A DNA stretch of 64,000 bases from Symsagittifera roscoffensis (lineage: Eukaryota; Xenacoelomorpha; Acoela; Convolutidae). Each line of letters starts with the position of its first letter. Within the stretch, counting starts at the first letter, position 1. Made by a program: the position numbers and the translations under genes. Positions 20,346 through 30,539 of the stretch are shown piece after piece. The stretch covers positions 47,323,785 through 47,387,784 of the forward strand of contig NC_087068.1 in the NCBI RefSeq assembly GCF_963678635.1, in the 5' to 3' direction. Under the pieces are notes generated by a model. That model did no database searches, had not been told where the DNA came from, and saw nothing but the letters and a program-made list of their open reading frames with translations.

Positions 20346-22082
20346 CTAAGCTTGTCCTTCGATACTGTTGAAGTGGATGCCGTCCGTGGTCAGTCTGGCC
20401 TGATCCATAGCTCTCAACTCATGTTCGATGTCCATGAGGATCATTCTTCCGGCGTTCCGACTTGCGAGGTTCCTCAAGATGTTATTCCACCTGACGACTC
20501 CCTCGTTGTGCCTTCTTCCTGCTGCTGTCAAGCTTCTCGTGTTCATTGGCACAGTGCAAACGGTCAGTACCGCGCAATTGAATTTCTGCCAGAGGGTAGT
20601 AAGCAAACACACCATCATTGACTCCCATAGTGCTTCCTGCTCATCTGAACCTCTGGAGATGTCATTCGTCCCAACCAGGATCATCATATTGGGGATCCTC
20701 CCTGGATTCATCAGTTCCACCATTCGATATAACTGGGCTATCGTCGCGCCTCCAAAGGCCATCACCGTGGTGACCCACGAGGTCCTCAAATTCGATAGTA
20801 CTCTGACCAAGCTGTCTCCCAGTATCAGATGAGATGTCCCCAGTGGTGGTTGCTGCAGGTTAACTGCCGGGCTCCAAGTCGCTCGATTGAAGCAAGCTCT
20901 CGGATCTGTCTCCGGAACTCCCGTGAAATTATATTTCAATTGATTGTTCTTTTGTACGTCTATTATGCGAGACACTTTCTTCGCTGGCATCTTCTGTATT
21001 CTTCTCTCTGGGGCCTTCGAACTCTCCATGAGTGGCGTCACGTCACTTATCCCCTGTCTGATCACGGTCTGCGAGAGTCGTACTCTGCCCGTGTCGTCGA
21101 TCGTTCCATAGGGTGCAGTCACCCCGGAACTTGGCGCATTCTTGTTGGCGACCAGTCGTCCAGCTGTCTCTATCAGCTTCCTCACCCTCTGTTCCACGAC
21201 GGGGTGACCCAAGGTGTCACTAGGGTCCGGGATCGTTACTCGATTTGTCTCTGTCGGGAGCCGTGTCTCCGTTGTTTGACTCATTTCTCGAGGCGTCAAG
21301 AGCTCCATCGGGGACTGCCCACGAGGAATATTCCTTGCAGGTATCACTTTCTCCACGGCCGTTGTCAACGCCATCTGTTCCAATTGCTCTTTGTAGTCCT
21401 GCCTCAAGCGCTCAATTTCTTGGCCCTGCTTTTTGTTGCAGTCTTCGAACAATTTTCTCCACATGTCTCGATCTTCCTCCATCTTGAGCATGCTTTTGGT
21501 CATCTCGTCCAGCTCCTTCTTCGTACTTTCCAGTTCATCCTTCATCTCATCCAGATCTTGCATGGTTTGGTTCGTCTGAACCTTCTGTCCTACTTTCGCC
21601 CTCCTTGGTGGCACAGCTGCTCTCAGTGGTGAACCAGACCAGGCAGCCTCGCTGTTCATCTCCTGATGCATTCTCGTCAGCCCAGGTTTGGACTTGGAGG
21701 GCACAGTCATTTCACCTGGTTGGTAAGTCCTAGAACTTCCCAATCCAGGCTCATTCGCCAAGTCAGTCCCTGAGAGAGCCCCGTTTCTCCACCTCATCAC
21801 TCTCATGTTCGGGCGGTCTAGTACTCCCCTCTCTCCATATGCTGCCATCAACAGGACTTCCGTGGGGCGGTCCCCACGGTTGTCATGCCCCAAGATGTTG
21901 ATCAGGGCGGTCAGCAACATGACTACCTCTGGGTCCTCCAGAGCGAAGTCTCGATCGATCAGCCGACGATAGATCGCATCTATCATCGGTCCTACATATG
22001 CCTCTGCCAGGTCCATCAATTCATCCAGGTTGAAATTGTCCATACTATTCTTCAGATTTGATTTGATTCGATTCGATTCCAA
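20346..22082 (-). CDS. E1 coiled-coil protein with SGNH/GDSL esterase domain
   Basis: A 578-codon open frame, the first complete accessory protein after the integrase. Residues about 175-240 form a charged coiled coil. The C-terminal third carries the SGNH hydrolase blocks in order: LILGDSLVRVL (block I Ser) at about residue 420, FGGATIAQL (block II Gly), ILVGTNDISRG (block III Asn) at about 470 and TTDGIHFN (block V Asp-x-x-His) at about 565. The family hydrolyses esters. Esterase domains are known from some LINE ORF1 proteins and from extra ORFs of some LTR elements, where the role is unclear. The start is the first ATG after a broken interval of about 330 bases; the TAG at the end is in phase with the next frame. 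All four blocks are intact. Confidence 0.75.
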   Translation of the reverse strand: MESNRIKSNLKNSMDNFNLDELMDLAEAYVGPMIDAIYRRLIDRDFALEDPEVVMLLTALINILGHDNRGDRPTEVLLMAAYGERGVLDRPNMRVMRWRNGALSGTDLANEPGLGSSRTYQPGEMTVPSKSKPGLTRMHQEMNSEAAWSGSPLRAAVPPRRAKVGQKVQTNQTMQDLDEMKDELESTKKELDEMTKSMLKMEEDRDMWRKLFEDCNKKQGQEIERLRQDYKEQLEQMALTTAVEKVIPARNIPRGQSPMELLTPREMSQTTETRLPTETNRVTIPDPSDTLGHPVVEQRVRKLIETAGRLVANKNAPSSGVTAPYGTIDDTGRVRLSQTVIRQGISDVTPLMESSKAPERRIQKMPAKKVSRIIDVQKNNQLKYNFTGVPETDPRACFNRATWSPAVNLQQPPLGTSHLILGDSLVRVLSNLRTSWVTTVMAFGGATIAQLYRMVELMNPGRIPNMMILVGTNDISRGSDEQEALWESMMVCLLTTLWQKFNCAVLTVCTVPMNTRSLTAAGRRHNEGVVRWNNILRNLASRNAGRMILMDIEHELRAMDQARLTTDGIHFNSIEGQA

Positions 22083-22412
22083 GGTTTTGACTCAAGTGAG
22101 TAATTAAATGATCAATCAGGATCTAGAAAAGAAGTCACATATATCGTTAAAATTTGCTTAAAAACAGTTCAGATAAAAAGATATTTATCCTAAAATTTAT
22201 TAAAATCAATCGGTCTCTAAAATTTTGGAATTCGACCTAAGATTGGACAGTCCAAACTTTGGATCTATTCCTAAGATCGTCATTCAGTTGTTCATGGTCA
22301 CTAACCCCTTCTTGCCCACGAGCTTAATAACATAACACATAATATAACATAGCACACATATCACACATTACTTACAACTTAGTCTTTGGCCTAACACCCT
22401 CTCGCACGTCAC

Positions 22413-22880
22413 TCAGCCTATACTTAAGTAATATTTCTTATGTAAATATACTTGTATATTAGTATCAGAGAATATCACGTGTACAAGCGCGTACAGTTCC
22501 CGAGGATGCAGTCTTCCTCTGTTTGGATCGCACACTGGAAGCAAGAGTTCCTTCACGTCCATTTCCACGAGGAAGTCCCTCAGCCTCGTCAAGAACAAGA
22601 CTAGGTTCTCTGGGTCCACGTGCTGCTTCTCCGTCGCCCTCGTTACCAAGAAGCATAGGTATTTTCCCGGTATCTGCGACGCTGCCGGAGGTAAGGCCGC
22701 TACGCCCCCTATCCCTGGTCTTTGCTTCCAAAGGAATTCCACGTTTTTGTATTCTCACTTAAAATCTGCCGCTAACGCTGTCCTAAAACTCATGTCTGCT
22801 GTGATTGCTATCACACATGTTCTATTTGTGAGTATGAAATCACTGTCTGTTAGTATTATGTTACTTGAATATTTATTTGG
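22413..22880 (-). pseudogene. E1 macro-domain-like segment (split by an in-frame TGA)
   Basis: The end of the integrase frame (ILTDSDFILTNRTCVIAI ... ALAADFK) and, after a TGA at 22755-22757 and four codons, the same-phase 109-codon frame at 22413-22742 (YLCFLVTRATE, FLTRLRDFLVEMDVKELLLP, then DPNRGRLHPRELYALVHVIF and a V-Y-L strand) together resemble the strand-helix order of macro domains, which bind ADP-ribose. The glycine-rich ligand loop is poorly preserved. The TTTTAAGTGAGA at the junction also resembles a splice donor. Identification is by pattern only. Confidence 0.45.
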
Positions 22881-23936
22881 TAAGTTAAAATATGACTCAA
22901 CTACCCTGCCTATGTCAGGTTTCTTAGGTTCTTCGCCTGTTTCTGCTTCTAAGTCTCCTGTTTCTCTTGCTATTCTTAATTTTTTTATTATCAAGTTTTC
23001 AGTGTGGGTAAGTCCTACCCCCACTCCCCGGACAAAAATATCCATCGAAGTCCCCGTCGATCGCATACCGGGTATCAAGTCGAGGTTAGAAGCTGGAATG
23101 AGTAGTCGTCCTTCCTGGGCAGCCCAGGAAGGATCCTCTCGTTCGGTCTTGATGTATTTCATGCTTTCACGATCTACGTCTTGAATCGTGACGCTGGTCT
23201 CCTCTGGGTCCGAGGTCATTTCGTTCAGCCATTCTAAGACACGCAGGTTCGTCAAGTCTTGTTCATGTGACTGCTGTTGCTCGTCGTCGAATTCTACCTC
23301 GGGTTTCGACCGGTCGTCGACCCACTCATCGTCGTGATCATCGACTATGTCAATGTCTTGTGACACAGTTATTTCTTCTAGGCCCACTACTTCCTCCACT
23401 ATCTTCTTCAGATCTATCCTATCCACTACAAAGTCGTCGCCGTAAGGATTGTATTTCTTTCTTGGTCTTGTCCCGTGCTTCTGACGAGTCTGTATCGTGA
23501 ACGGAAGATCCGGTTCCAAACTCTCGGGAACCTCTATCTGTTCGGGATCCTGCCAATCCTCCTCTGCGTAGGGTAAGGTTTCATCGTCCGCTTCGATCAC
23601 CTCGTTTGGATCCAGGTCCAGCGGTGTGTCCGTTCCTTCCTCCACGACTTCGTTTCCATCGTTCTTCTCCCTGGTGCCCTTCTCGTTGACCTCACAAGCA
23701 GGATCCATCATTAGATAATCCCCTTCTTCCATGTCTGCAGGTATACACCAGTCTTCTGTCGATGGATTGTGTGGCTTGATGTTCTCGTAGTGGGCGGCTC
23801 GGCCAGTACTCAGTCTATAAAAGCGTCCCTCCTGGTGCACCTCTGTAACCATGAAGGGTCCCCTCCACTTTTTTAGGAGCTTTTTCGTCCCTTTCGGGGG
23901 TATAACGTTCTGAAATACCCATACGTAGTCTCCCAC
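22755..23936 (-). pseudogene. E1 integrase C-terminal domain plus acidic tail
   Basis: A 393-codon frame. It starts GDYVWVFQNVIPPKGTKKL and continues KWRGPFMVTEVHQEG, the GPF/Y-type SH3-like module at the integrase C-terminus of Ty3/Gypsy elements. Residues about 60-260 are very acidic and disordered, and the end runs into the macro-domain-like segment. Two frameshifts between 23940 and 24020 separate it from the catalytic core. Confidence 0.65.
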
Positions 23937-23991
23937 CGAGTATTTCGTCTACACAAATCGTTCAACTCCTGTTGGCGTCTGATCACATCCC

Positions 23992-24561
23992 TCACGTACA
24001 CCTGTGGGGACGTTTTTTTCCCTCATACTCTGGGTAGAAGAAGGTTAAGGGTAAAGACTTCTCGTGTCCAGTTAGCATCATGTGTGGACTGACTCTGGTG
24101 GTGGAGTGATGCGTGCTGTTATATGCTCCCATCACCTGTGGAAGGTATCTGTCCCAATCGGTCATGTACCTGGAACAATATACTCTCAGCATCGACACTA
24201 ACGTTCTATTCTGTCTCTCCACTAAGCCATTCGTCTGAGGGTGGTATGTCGTGGAGTGAGCCTGAGCAACCTGTGAGCGTCTCATAAGCTCTTTCGTAAG
24301 CTCTCCTACGAAAGCTGTTCCATTATCCGATTGAAACGTCATCGGACAACCATGTCTTGCTATCCACGTATTGATCAAGTGGTCGCATGTCTCTTCCGCC
24401 GAGGCAGTTATGCAGGGCACGGCCTCTGCATACTTCGTAAAATGATCTATCAAGACCAACACCTGATTATAACCACTGTCTGTCATGCATATCTTCTGGT
24501 GATCTATTTGCACCACCTCGTTGAATTCAAACGACTCGATCGATTGTAAAGGAAATTGCAA
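23992..24561 (-). pseudogene. E1 integrase catalytic core
   Basis: The 189-codon frame has the core triad: Asp in NEVVQIDHQK, Asp in TFQSDNGTAFVGEL and Glu in TNGLVERQNRTL, 35 residues after the second Asp. This is a D,D35E integrase of Ty3/Gypsy type. It inserts the cDNA. It is in phase with the zinc-binding part upstream (TAG at 24580-24582 between them) and ends in a frameshift at about 24020. The triad is intact but the frame is not. Confidence 0.85.
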
Positions 24562-24579
24562 CTTCCTTGGATCCTTGAC

Positions 24580-24816
24580 CTATTGGCATGACAGACATGC
24601 TGTTACCCACTTCTCGCATGCCTTTTTCATCCCAGGCCACTCATAGCGCTTCAGGATCCTCTGATATACTTTATCGATCCCCTGATGGCCCATCTGATCA
24701 TGCGACCTGAATAATAGTTCTGTCTGATAGAGTTGCGGTAACACTATCGAGTTATACTTGTATAGGACTCTGTCTTCCTCTCTTCTTTTACAAGCCACGA
24801 TCCCGTCCTTGTTCAA
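24580..24816 (-). pseudogene. E1 integrase zinc-binding domain
   Basis: A 78-codon frame with LLFRSHDQMGHQGIDKVYQR and ACEKWVTACLSCQ: the H-x3-5-H and C-x2-C of the HHCC domain. It is bounded by in-phase TAG codons at 24832-24834 and 24580-24582, so it was continuous with both neighbours. Confidence 0.8.
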
Positions 24817-24831
24817 ATATAACCTCCCTTC

Positions 24832-26005
24832 CTACTGCATGAAGTACTGTCTCAGGATGCGATAACTATCTTCCTCGAGGTCCCCTTTATCCGGAGAACC
24901 ATTCTCGATCCATCTTTTCAGGTTGCTTGTCATGCGATCATTTCTCTGCGCCCTGAGAAGATCCGAGAGTCTGTATCTCGCCTTCAAGTACGTCTTCATG
25001 ACCCTCATCTGACTATTCAGTTCGTTGGGCTGGTGTGTGTCTTCTTCCATTTTAACGCACCAAATCTTCGCCAGCGGCTGTGTTTCTTGCTTGAACGGCT
25101 GTAGATCAGTCCTGACTACCTCTTTCTGCGGCAACAGACTTATCGAACGTTTCGATACTGCTATTGTCTTCAAATCATCCGCTGCGTTGTCAAAGACTCT
25201 TTCGCTTGGTATAAGGTAGCGATCGCTGTCAGGATCCTGGTACACCTCTCTGTCCAGATCCCTTGCCCGAGTTTCCACTAGTAGTGTGTGGATCGCTAGT
25301 TCGGACAGTTCTGATCCCGAGCTCGAGTTCCTGTCTGAATAGGTGTCCATTCCTGAGTTTCGGGAATTGTCATCCGTTGAAGAGGTTGTGCTGGAGACTG
25401 CACGCTCCTCCAGATCATGTCTGTGCCTTCTTCGCATCCATCTGAACTCCCCGGACAAAACCTTGTTCTCTAGGTCCTGTTTCTCATCAGGAATTTTTTC
25501 GTCTATCTCAGACTCCCCGGAAAAACTTTCTTGTCCCGGGTGTTGATCTTGTGATCGCTGGTTCTTCTCATCATTCGTCTCCCCGGACAAATAGTCTTGC
25601 AGCAGATTTGTTCTACCTTTTTTCACCTTCTCTATCCTGGTCCACAAAGGTGACGGTTTTCCTTCGCGTACTGCTCTCCTGTTCTTTCTGTCCGTAAGAA
25701 GTACTGGTTAAAATCTCGTGGGGTATTGAGGATACTAGTTGCTGAACTATTGTCCTAGACTCCTTCTCGTTCTCTGCGTGCTGTCGTCTGGACGGCATGA
25801 TCTTCACCTTCTCACTGATTGTTAGCGATGCCACTGCTGCTTTCCACTCGGGGTCATCGCTGGTCACTTCTCTTTCTAACAATCCACCCAGCATCCGCAT
25901 CACTTGCGGTGTGACCTGCACCGTTTTATTCAATAATGAGAGGCTGTTTATGTTCATGCGAGAGAGTTCTTGCTGGACCAGATTTGAGCGCAGCAACAGA
26001 TCCAA
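24832..26005 (-). pseudogene. E1 insert between RNase H and integrase (two frames)
   Basis: Frames 25613-26005 (130 codons) and 24832-25647 (271 codons) differ by a frameshift at about 25630. Together they form a segment of about 390 residues, far longer than the usual linker at this place in Ty3/Gypsy pol. The first part is helical (VMRMLGGLLEREVTSDDPEW). The second is acidic, Ser-rich and probably disordered, with a tandem repeat ending in (L/F)SGE. The last 60 residues are ordered and basic. No enzyme motif. Confidence 0.6.
25447..25590 (-). repeat. 66-bp coding repeat with a polypurine-tract-like word
   Basis: CTCCCCGGA(C) (antisense (G)TCCGGGGAG) stands at 25447, 25513 and 25579, exactly 66 bases apart, giving (L/F)SGE every 22 residues. 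The same 10-mer is at 23024 and at the polypurine tract (12714). Confidence 0.75.
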
Positions 26006-26092
26006 GGGGACCGGGTCCTCTTTTGATAGGATCTTTATCTCAGCTGCTTTCTCTACTGGTAATTCAGGATGCCCTGGAATTGGATGTCCAGA

Positions 26093-27285
26093 TTAATCCA
26101 ACCATCTCGTTAAGGGAAGCGCTTCATAAGCTTCCTTGTCTAGAAACGAGAATCCCTCCTTTATCTCTGCCTGATTGGCTTGCTTCTGCTCCAATCTTTC
26201 ATAGCACTCAGTTTTCTTGCTGAGGCTATCAGCATTCTGGTGTTTATCACGCATCCTGTGTTCGATTATCATATGGTAGCCATCCAATCTTACTATCCAT
26301 CTACCAATATAACTCTGATCCATCGAGTAGGTTTTCAACCAGTATAACGCTCTGTTGTCCACGCGTAACTTGAAGGGAGCGCTCCCCAAGTATGCACGGT
26401 ACTTTTCCACGATAGTGACTACTGCAAATATTTCTGCTTTTGGTGCGCCATATTTCATCTCTATGTCACTCAAGACCTTGCTGCCATATGCAATGGGACG
26501 GAGAACCGTTCTTCCATTCCATTCTTGCTCTTGATGCAGTATTCCTGAGATGGCTACTACCGATGCGTCTGTATCAGGAACATACATGCCCTTTTCTGTA
26601 GGCATGCCTAGCACTGGCGCTTCGCACAGTTCCCGCTTTTTGTTCTCGAAAGCAACCTGTGCCTCATCGTTCCATTCGAACTTTTTCCCTTTGTTGCGCA
26701 TCAGCTTCTGCATCGGGTACACCTTGTCCGCATATCCTTTTATGAACTCCCGGTAGTAATTGGTAAACCCTAGGAAGCTCAGGAGCTGTGTGTCCGTTCT
26801 GGGAGCCTTCCATGTCAACACTGCTTCCACTGCTTCCGGGTTCGGCCTCACACCATGCCTGTCCACCATTCTTCCCAGGTACTTAATCGAATCCCCAAGG
26901 ATTTCGCATTTCGATGGTTTGCACTTCAATCCTGCTCTTTTCATGCATCCAAAGACCTCATCGAGCCTATCAATGTGGTCTTTCAGGGTCGGTGTCGCTA
27001 TGACTACGTCATCCACGTAACATATCACGAGATTCCCGTACTTCTTGGTCACTCTAGTCAAAGCCTGAGCCATCAGTCTTTGAAAAGTGGCCGTTGCATT
27101 GCACAAGCCGAAGGGCATCCTCTTCCAATGGTACAATCCCAATTCGCACGCAAATCCGGTTTTCTCTCTATCCTTCTTCCGCAGAGGGACCTGCCAGAAG
27201 GCAGAACCCAAGTCCAATATGGTGAAGAACTTGGCATCACCAAGCTTAGAGAGGCTCTCGTTTATTCGCGGTATCGGGTACGCAT
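26093..27285 (-). pseudogene. E1 reverse transcriptase and RNase H
   Basis: A 374-codon frame from 27217 plus in-phase upstream sequence to about 27285 (YPIPRINESL). Visible: LDLGSAFWQVPLRKKD (first catalytic Asp), MPFGLCNATATFQRLM, VICYVDDVVIATPT (YVDD), LGRMVDRHGVRPNP and FLGFTNYYREFIKGYA of the RT. RNase H follows: VPDTDASVVAISGIL, MKYGAPKAEIFAVV, FKLRVDNRALYWL and NADSLSK. It is clearly Ty3/Gypsy. The N-terminal fingers are missing through a deletion at about 27285-27293. A TAA at 26093-26095 separates it from the following insert in phase. Confidence 0.88.
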
Positions 27286-27540
27286 CTTATGGGGAACGGC
27301 GCCCTCTTCAAGTTCGATTTCGTGTTCGACGAAATTACAGCAACCGATATCCGCCTTATGTTTTGAAAATACATCTGCGTTCCGATTTAGGAGGTCCCGC
27401 AATTTTTCGAAATCTCCCTCACCTTTTTTCCCTTTTAGTGTTCTATCTCTGGCAAAACCGGTTTGTCAGATTCTAGGACGAGGGGCGTTCCGAAAAATTC
27501 GAGCAGCTTGATAAGCCGTCGTCCGTTTCGGATATCATTG
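27286..27540 (-). pseudogene. E1 start of RT (broken)
   Basis: In one phase, interrupted by a TAA at about 27440, the - strand reads a linker with LNRNADVFSKHKADIGCCNF and HEIELEEGAVPHKMR. This is the segment that precedes Gypsy RT. It joins the YPIPRINE motif directly, so roughly 45-60 codons of the RT fingers, where a KKDG-type box is expected, have been lost. Confidence 0.6.
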
Positions 27541-27942
27541 AAAACAATTTATGAATAGATTTTAATTCATTAACCCTCTTTAAAATTTTATCTTTATTGG
27601 CATGATAATGTCAGTCTTTCACACTATGTTTCTTCAAGTTTTGTGTCTCCTCATAGTCAGTCCTCATCGGCAAAGCGTAACCAAGCTTCTTTCCACGCTG
27701 GATTGAAACCGTGGTGTCCAGTGTGTTCAATAACACACTGACACACAGTCCGTTTCGCGTGACCGAGAAGCTCCGGCCTAAAATCACCGTACTCTGACTA
27801 TTTGGATTCGGTACTAACCAAACCTGTTTACTATCACTTAACGAATTCAAATTTCTCATTCTAAAAATTGCCACCACAGCTTGTCCTGGCTGTAGTTTTA
27901 CTTTTCTATCTAAAAAAATTGGTACCTTGTTTTCGTTTGTTA
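27541..27942 (-). pseudogene. E1 protease-RT linker domain
   Basis: The phase containing 27611-27877 reads KVPIFLDRKVKLQPGQAVVA and LGRSFSVTRNGLCVSVLLNT, then a TGA at 27611-27613 and more coding beyond it. This beta-rich linker is common between protease and RT in Gypsy elements. It is displaced by a frameshift at about 27945 from the protease frame. Confidence 0.55.
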
Positions 27943-28955
27943 TTATCCTATTAATTGGTCTCTTAACATGCCTTCGGTCCGTATCAGACCGTTGTTCAAG
28001 TCAATCATCACGTCAAATTTCCTGACAAAATCTCTGCCCAAGATGAATTGGTCGGTGTCGTCCAAATTCTCTACCACCAGGAAGCTCATCCAAAGATCCC
28101 GTCCTCCCATGTGGAGGACCGTTATTGGTGTTCTTCCGGCTACGTAAATAGCTCCTCGATTGGCGGCGGCCAGTCGGAGATTCGTTGGAATTAGATCTTC
28201 CCTCGTGAAGCCCATTCTTTCCCAAGTTTTTATCGGCATCACACTCACTACCGCTCCTGTGTCCAGAAGCCCTGTGACTCCGATTTTTGTTCCGTTGGTG
28301 TCGAGCAGACGTGCAGTCCTATCTGCTTCATACCCAATGTGTACTGCATCTTGTTCCATCATGGCGTCATGGCCTATCCTGCGGACTTTGAGTTCCTCCT
28401 CACCCAAATAGATCTGCCCCATTTGGTCATCATCTGTTGTTACATAAGTCCTGGTGTAGATACTGATTCCATCCACGTTCAGCATCACTTGATACGGCCC
28501 ATAGACCTCTAGGTAGCGTCCATGAAGTTTCTTCATGCGAGGGCCACCCGTTGTTAGTAGTGCTCGCACAGCTCTCGACTCGGTGCGTGGCTCCACCTGC
28601 CTCAAATAATCTGCATATGTGTCCAATTGCATCAAAGTGAACTCGGATGGTTCACTTAAACTTCTGATTACCTGATGTCCAGCCACTGAGATTATCGACT
28701 GTGTCTTGCTTCCTTGCGGCACCATGCCGAACCTCTGACCGGAGATCACATTAAGTTTCATGCTCAAATTGCTTGGTGCTTTAGTTTCTTCGAACTCCGT
28801 TGCTTCGAAGGTATTCAGTTGCTCCTGAAGTTTCTCATTCTCCAGTTCAAGTTTCACTTTTTGTTCGATCTCTTTCGTCACCAGTTCCTGCTGCACTCTA
28901 CTTAGAGCATCCCTCGCGGCTGCCCTATAATCAATCTTGAAGTCATCGGCCGCAG
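27943..28955 (-). pseudogene. E1 aspartic protease
   Basis: A 317-codon frame from 28896 with in-phase coding sequence back to about 28955. An N-terminal coiled-coil-like Glu/Gln-rich part (residues 1-40) is followed by a variable domain. The retropepsin then has VTGLLDTGAVVSVMPIKTWE (catalytic Asp in DTGA) and FILGRDFVRKFDVMIDL (the second conserved strand, I-L-G-R-D). The protein matures the gag-pol polyprotein. Its 5' side is shifted by one base relative to gag. Confidence 0.8.
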
Positions 28956-29479
28956 TTGCCGCTTGTCTCTTCTGTTACCGCTTGCATTTTCTTTGCCGCC
29001 AGCTCTTGAGGTTTATCTTTTCTGCGTCTCTCCGCTTCACTCAACAGGCGAGCCTTGCTGGCTTTCACTCCTGACAAGGCTTCTTCATGCCTTGGATGCT
29101 TAATGTCTGCCACTGCATCCCAGAATTGCGGACAATCTGATTTAAAATGACCTTCCAAGTTGCAAAAGAAACACCTCGGGCCGATTTTTGCAATTACTCC
29201 TCTCATGAAATCCTCATGGTCCAATTCTGACGCATCTTCGTCCTCGAGGCTAAAGCCTACTGCTTTCATGCCTTGTTTGTAAGTTGGGCATGCTGACACA
29301 TGATGGTCCGTTGAACTGCAATTGGCACAATAGCGTCTCTTGTCCATATCATCCCTCGGTTTGTACCAATTGTTCCCTTGGTTTGCTGGTCCGTTGTTAA
29401 AATTGCCATAATTTTTCTTGTAGTATCCAGATCTCGAAGGAGGTTTCAACAAAAGATACTCTTCTGACTTGAGCCTCAA
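28943..29479 (-). pseudogene. E1 gag zinc knuckles (nucleocapsid)
   Basis: A 178-codon frame with two CCHC-type knuckles: CANCSSTDHHVSAC and CFFCNLEGHFKSDC, spaced by about 50 residues, then a Lys/Ala/Glu-rich helix. This is the nucleic-acid-binding end of gag. It follows the capsid frame in phase across a TAG (29480-29482) and ends in a frameshift. Confidence 0.82.
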
Positions 29480-29890
29480 CTACTCTGGTGTTGGCGCATT
29501 GGTTGATAGTGGTGTGTAATGCGTTGCTAGCATTGTTCGAAGTTCATCATTCTTCACACCATTGATGAATTTTGAGGCTATGGCCAGGTTCATCCTTCGG
29601 TTTGACTCATCCGGTTGGCTGCGTCTTCTCAGCATTTCCAAGTCATCGAGAAACTTGTCTATCGTTTCATCTTCTCGTTGCCTCCGTTTCTCGACGCGCA
29701 TCATCGCTTGGTGCCCCTGCACCCCTGATCCGAAACGGTTTAACAAGATTTCGAAGATTTTCTCAGCTGTGTCACGCTGATATTGCTTCTTGGCCATGAC
29801 ACAGTTCAGGGCTGTCCCTTCCAAGTTGCTGATGAGCGCACTGCATTCCTGTCTCTCCGACAAGTCCTCCTTCTCGAAATGCAGCTTTCA
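29480..29890 (-). pseudogene. E1 gag capsid core (Retrotrans_gag-like)
   Basis: The 127-codon frame (29480-29863) contains ISNLEGTALNCVMAKKQYQR, EKIFEILLNRFGSGVQGHQ and LRRRSQPDESNRRMNLAIAS, the L-x-G-x-A, F-x-x-x-L-x-x-x-F pattern of Ty3/Gypsy capsids. An extra base near 29885 puts it out of phase with the upstream gag frame, which ends in the wrong phase over the same stretch. Confidence 0.78.
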
Positions 29891-30503
29891 TTACCTCTAT
29901 CCAGGTATCAATACAGCCATCAGATTCATCTTTATAGCATCTTGGTTTCTTAAAGACTCTTCTGGACTTCTCACTGCGTTCATTGGTTCTGGATAATCTT
30001 GTAAGGAATGTCTCCAAAGACCTGTTTAGGGGTTCAAAGGCTGTGGCCATTGCCGTAGCATCCCTTGAGTGTCCCGCCTGAGTGTCCTCACACCTTGTCA
30101 AAGGCTCTGTGTGCGGTGCATCCCTGCAATCCGAATCGCCGTGAGTGTTTCCCCCTTGGCCCACATGACTCCTCCCCGGGCTTGCATGCCCTCTGTTACC
30201 GGAATCACTTCTCCCAGTTGCATGTGTGCCTTGCGTTGGTCGTTCATTAGAGGTCTGTCTGTTCCCCGTTGAGCTTGCTCTACTGTTCGGGCCCCATGTT
30301 CTATTATCCCTTGTGGCATAGCCTGATGAACTGCCCCTGCCTCTAGTAGATCCATATGTCTTCCTCTTTTGATGATCATTGAAGTTCACCTTCGGCTCCC
30401 TGCTGGGACCTCCCGAGTTCGGTTCCCCTTCTTTTGGTCCACTCTTGCTGCTTAGTAGCCCGTCCAACCTATCCATGATAGCCTGAGTTCGCCTCTCCAT
30501 CAT
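29772..30503 (-). pseudogene. E1 gag, Gly/Arg/Ser-rich linker and start of capsid
   Basis: A 243-codon frame. Residues 15-140 are disordered and basic (GSTRGRGSSSGYATRDNRTW). Residues about 150-220 are ordered and lead into the capsid (CIDTWIEVMKAAF). It continues the 30540-31736 frame in phase after a TAG at 30540-30542 with the context CAA TAG CAG. Confidence 0.65.
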
Positions 30504-30539
30504 CCCGTCTATCTTTATGTCAAGAGTCCCAAGAGACTG

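Noticed and set aside
13586-21632. Many + strand ORFs of 60-267 codons across the E1 accessory region
   Set aside because: They are antisense shadows of the long - strand frames, with Ser/Leu-rich mirror composition and no domain patterns.
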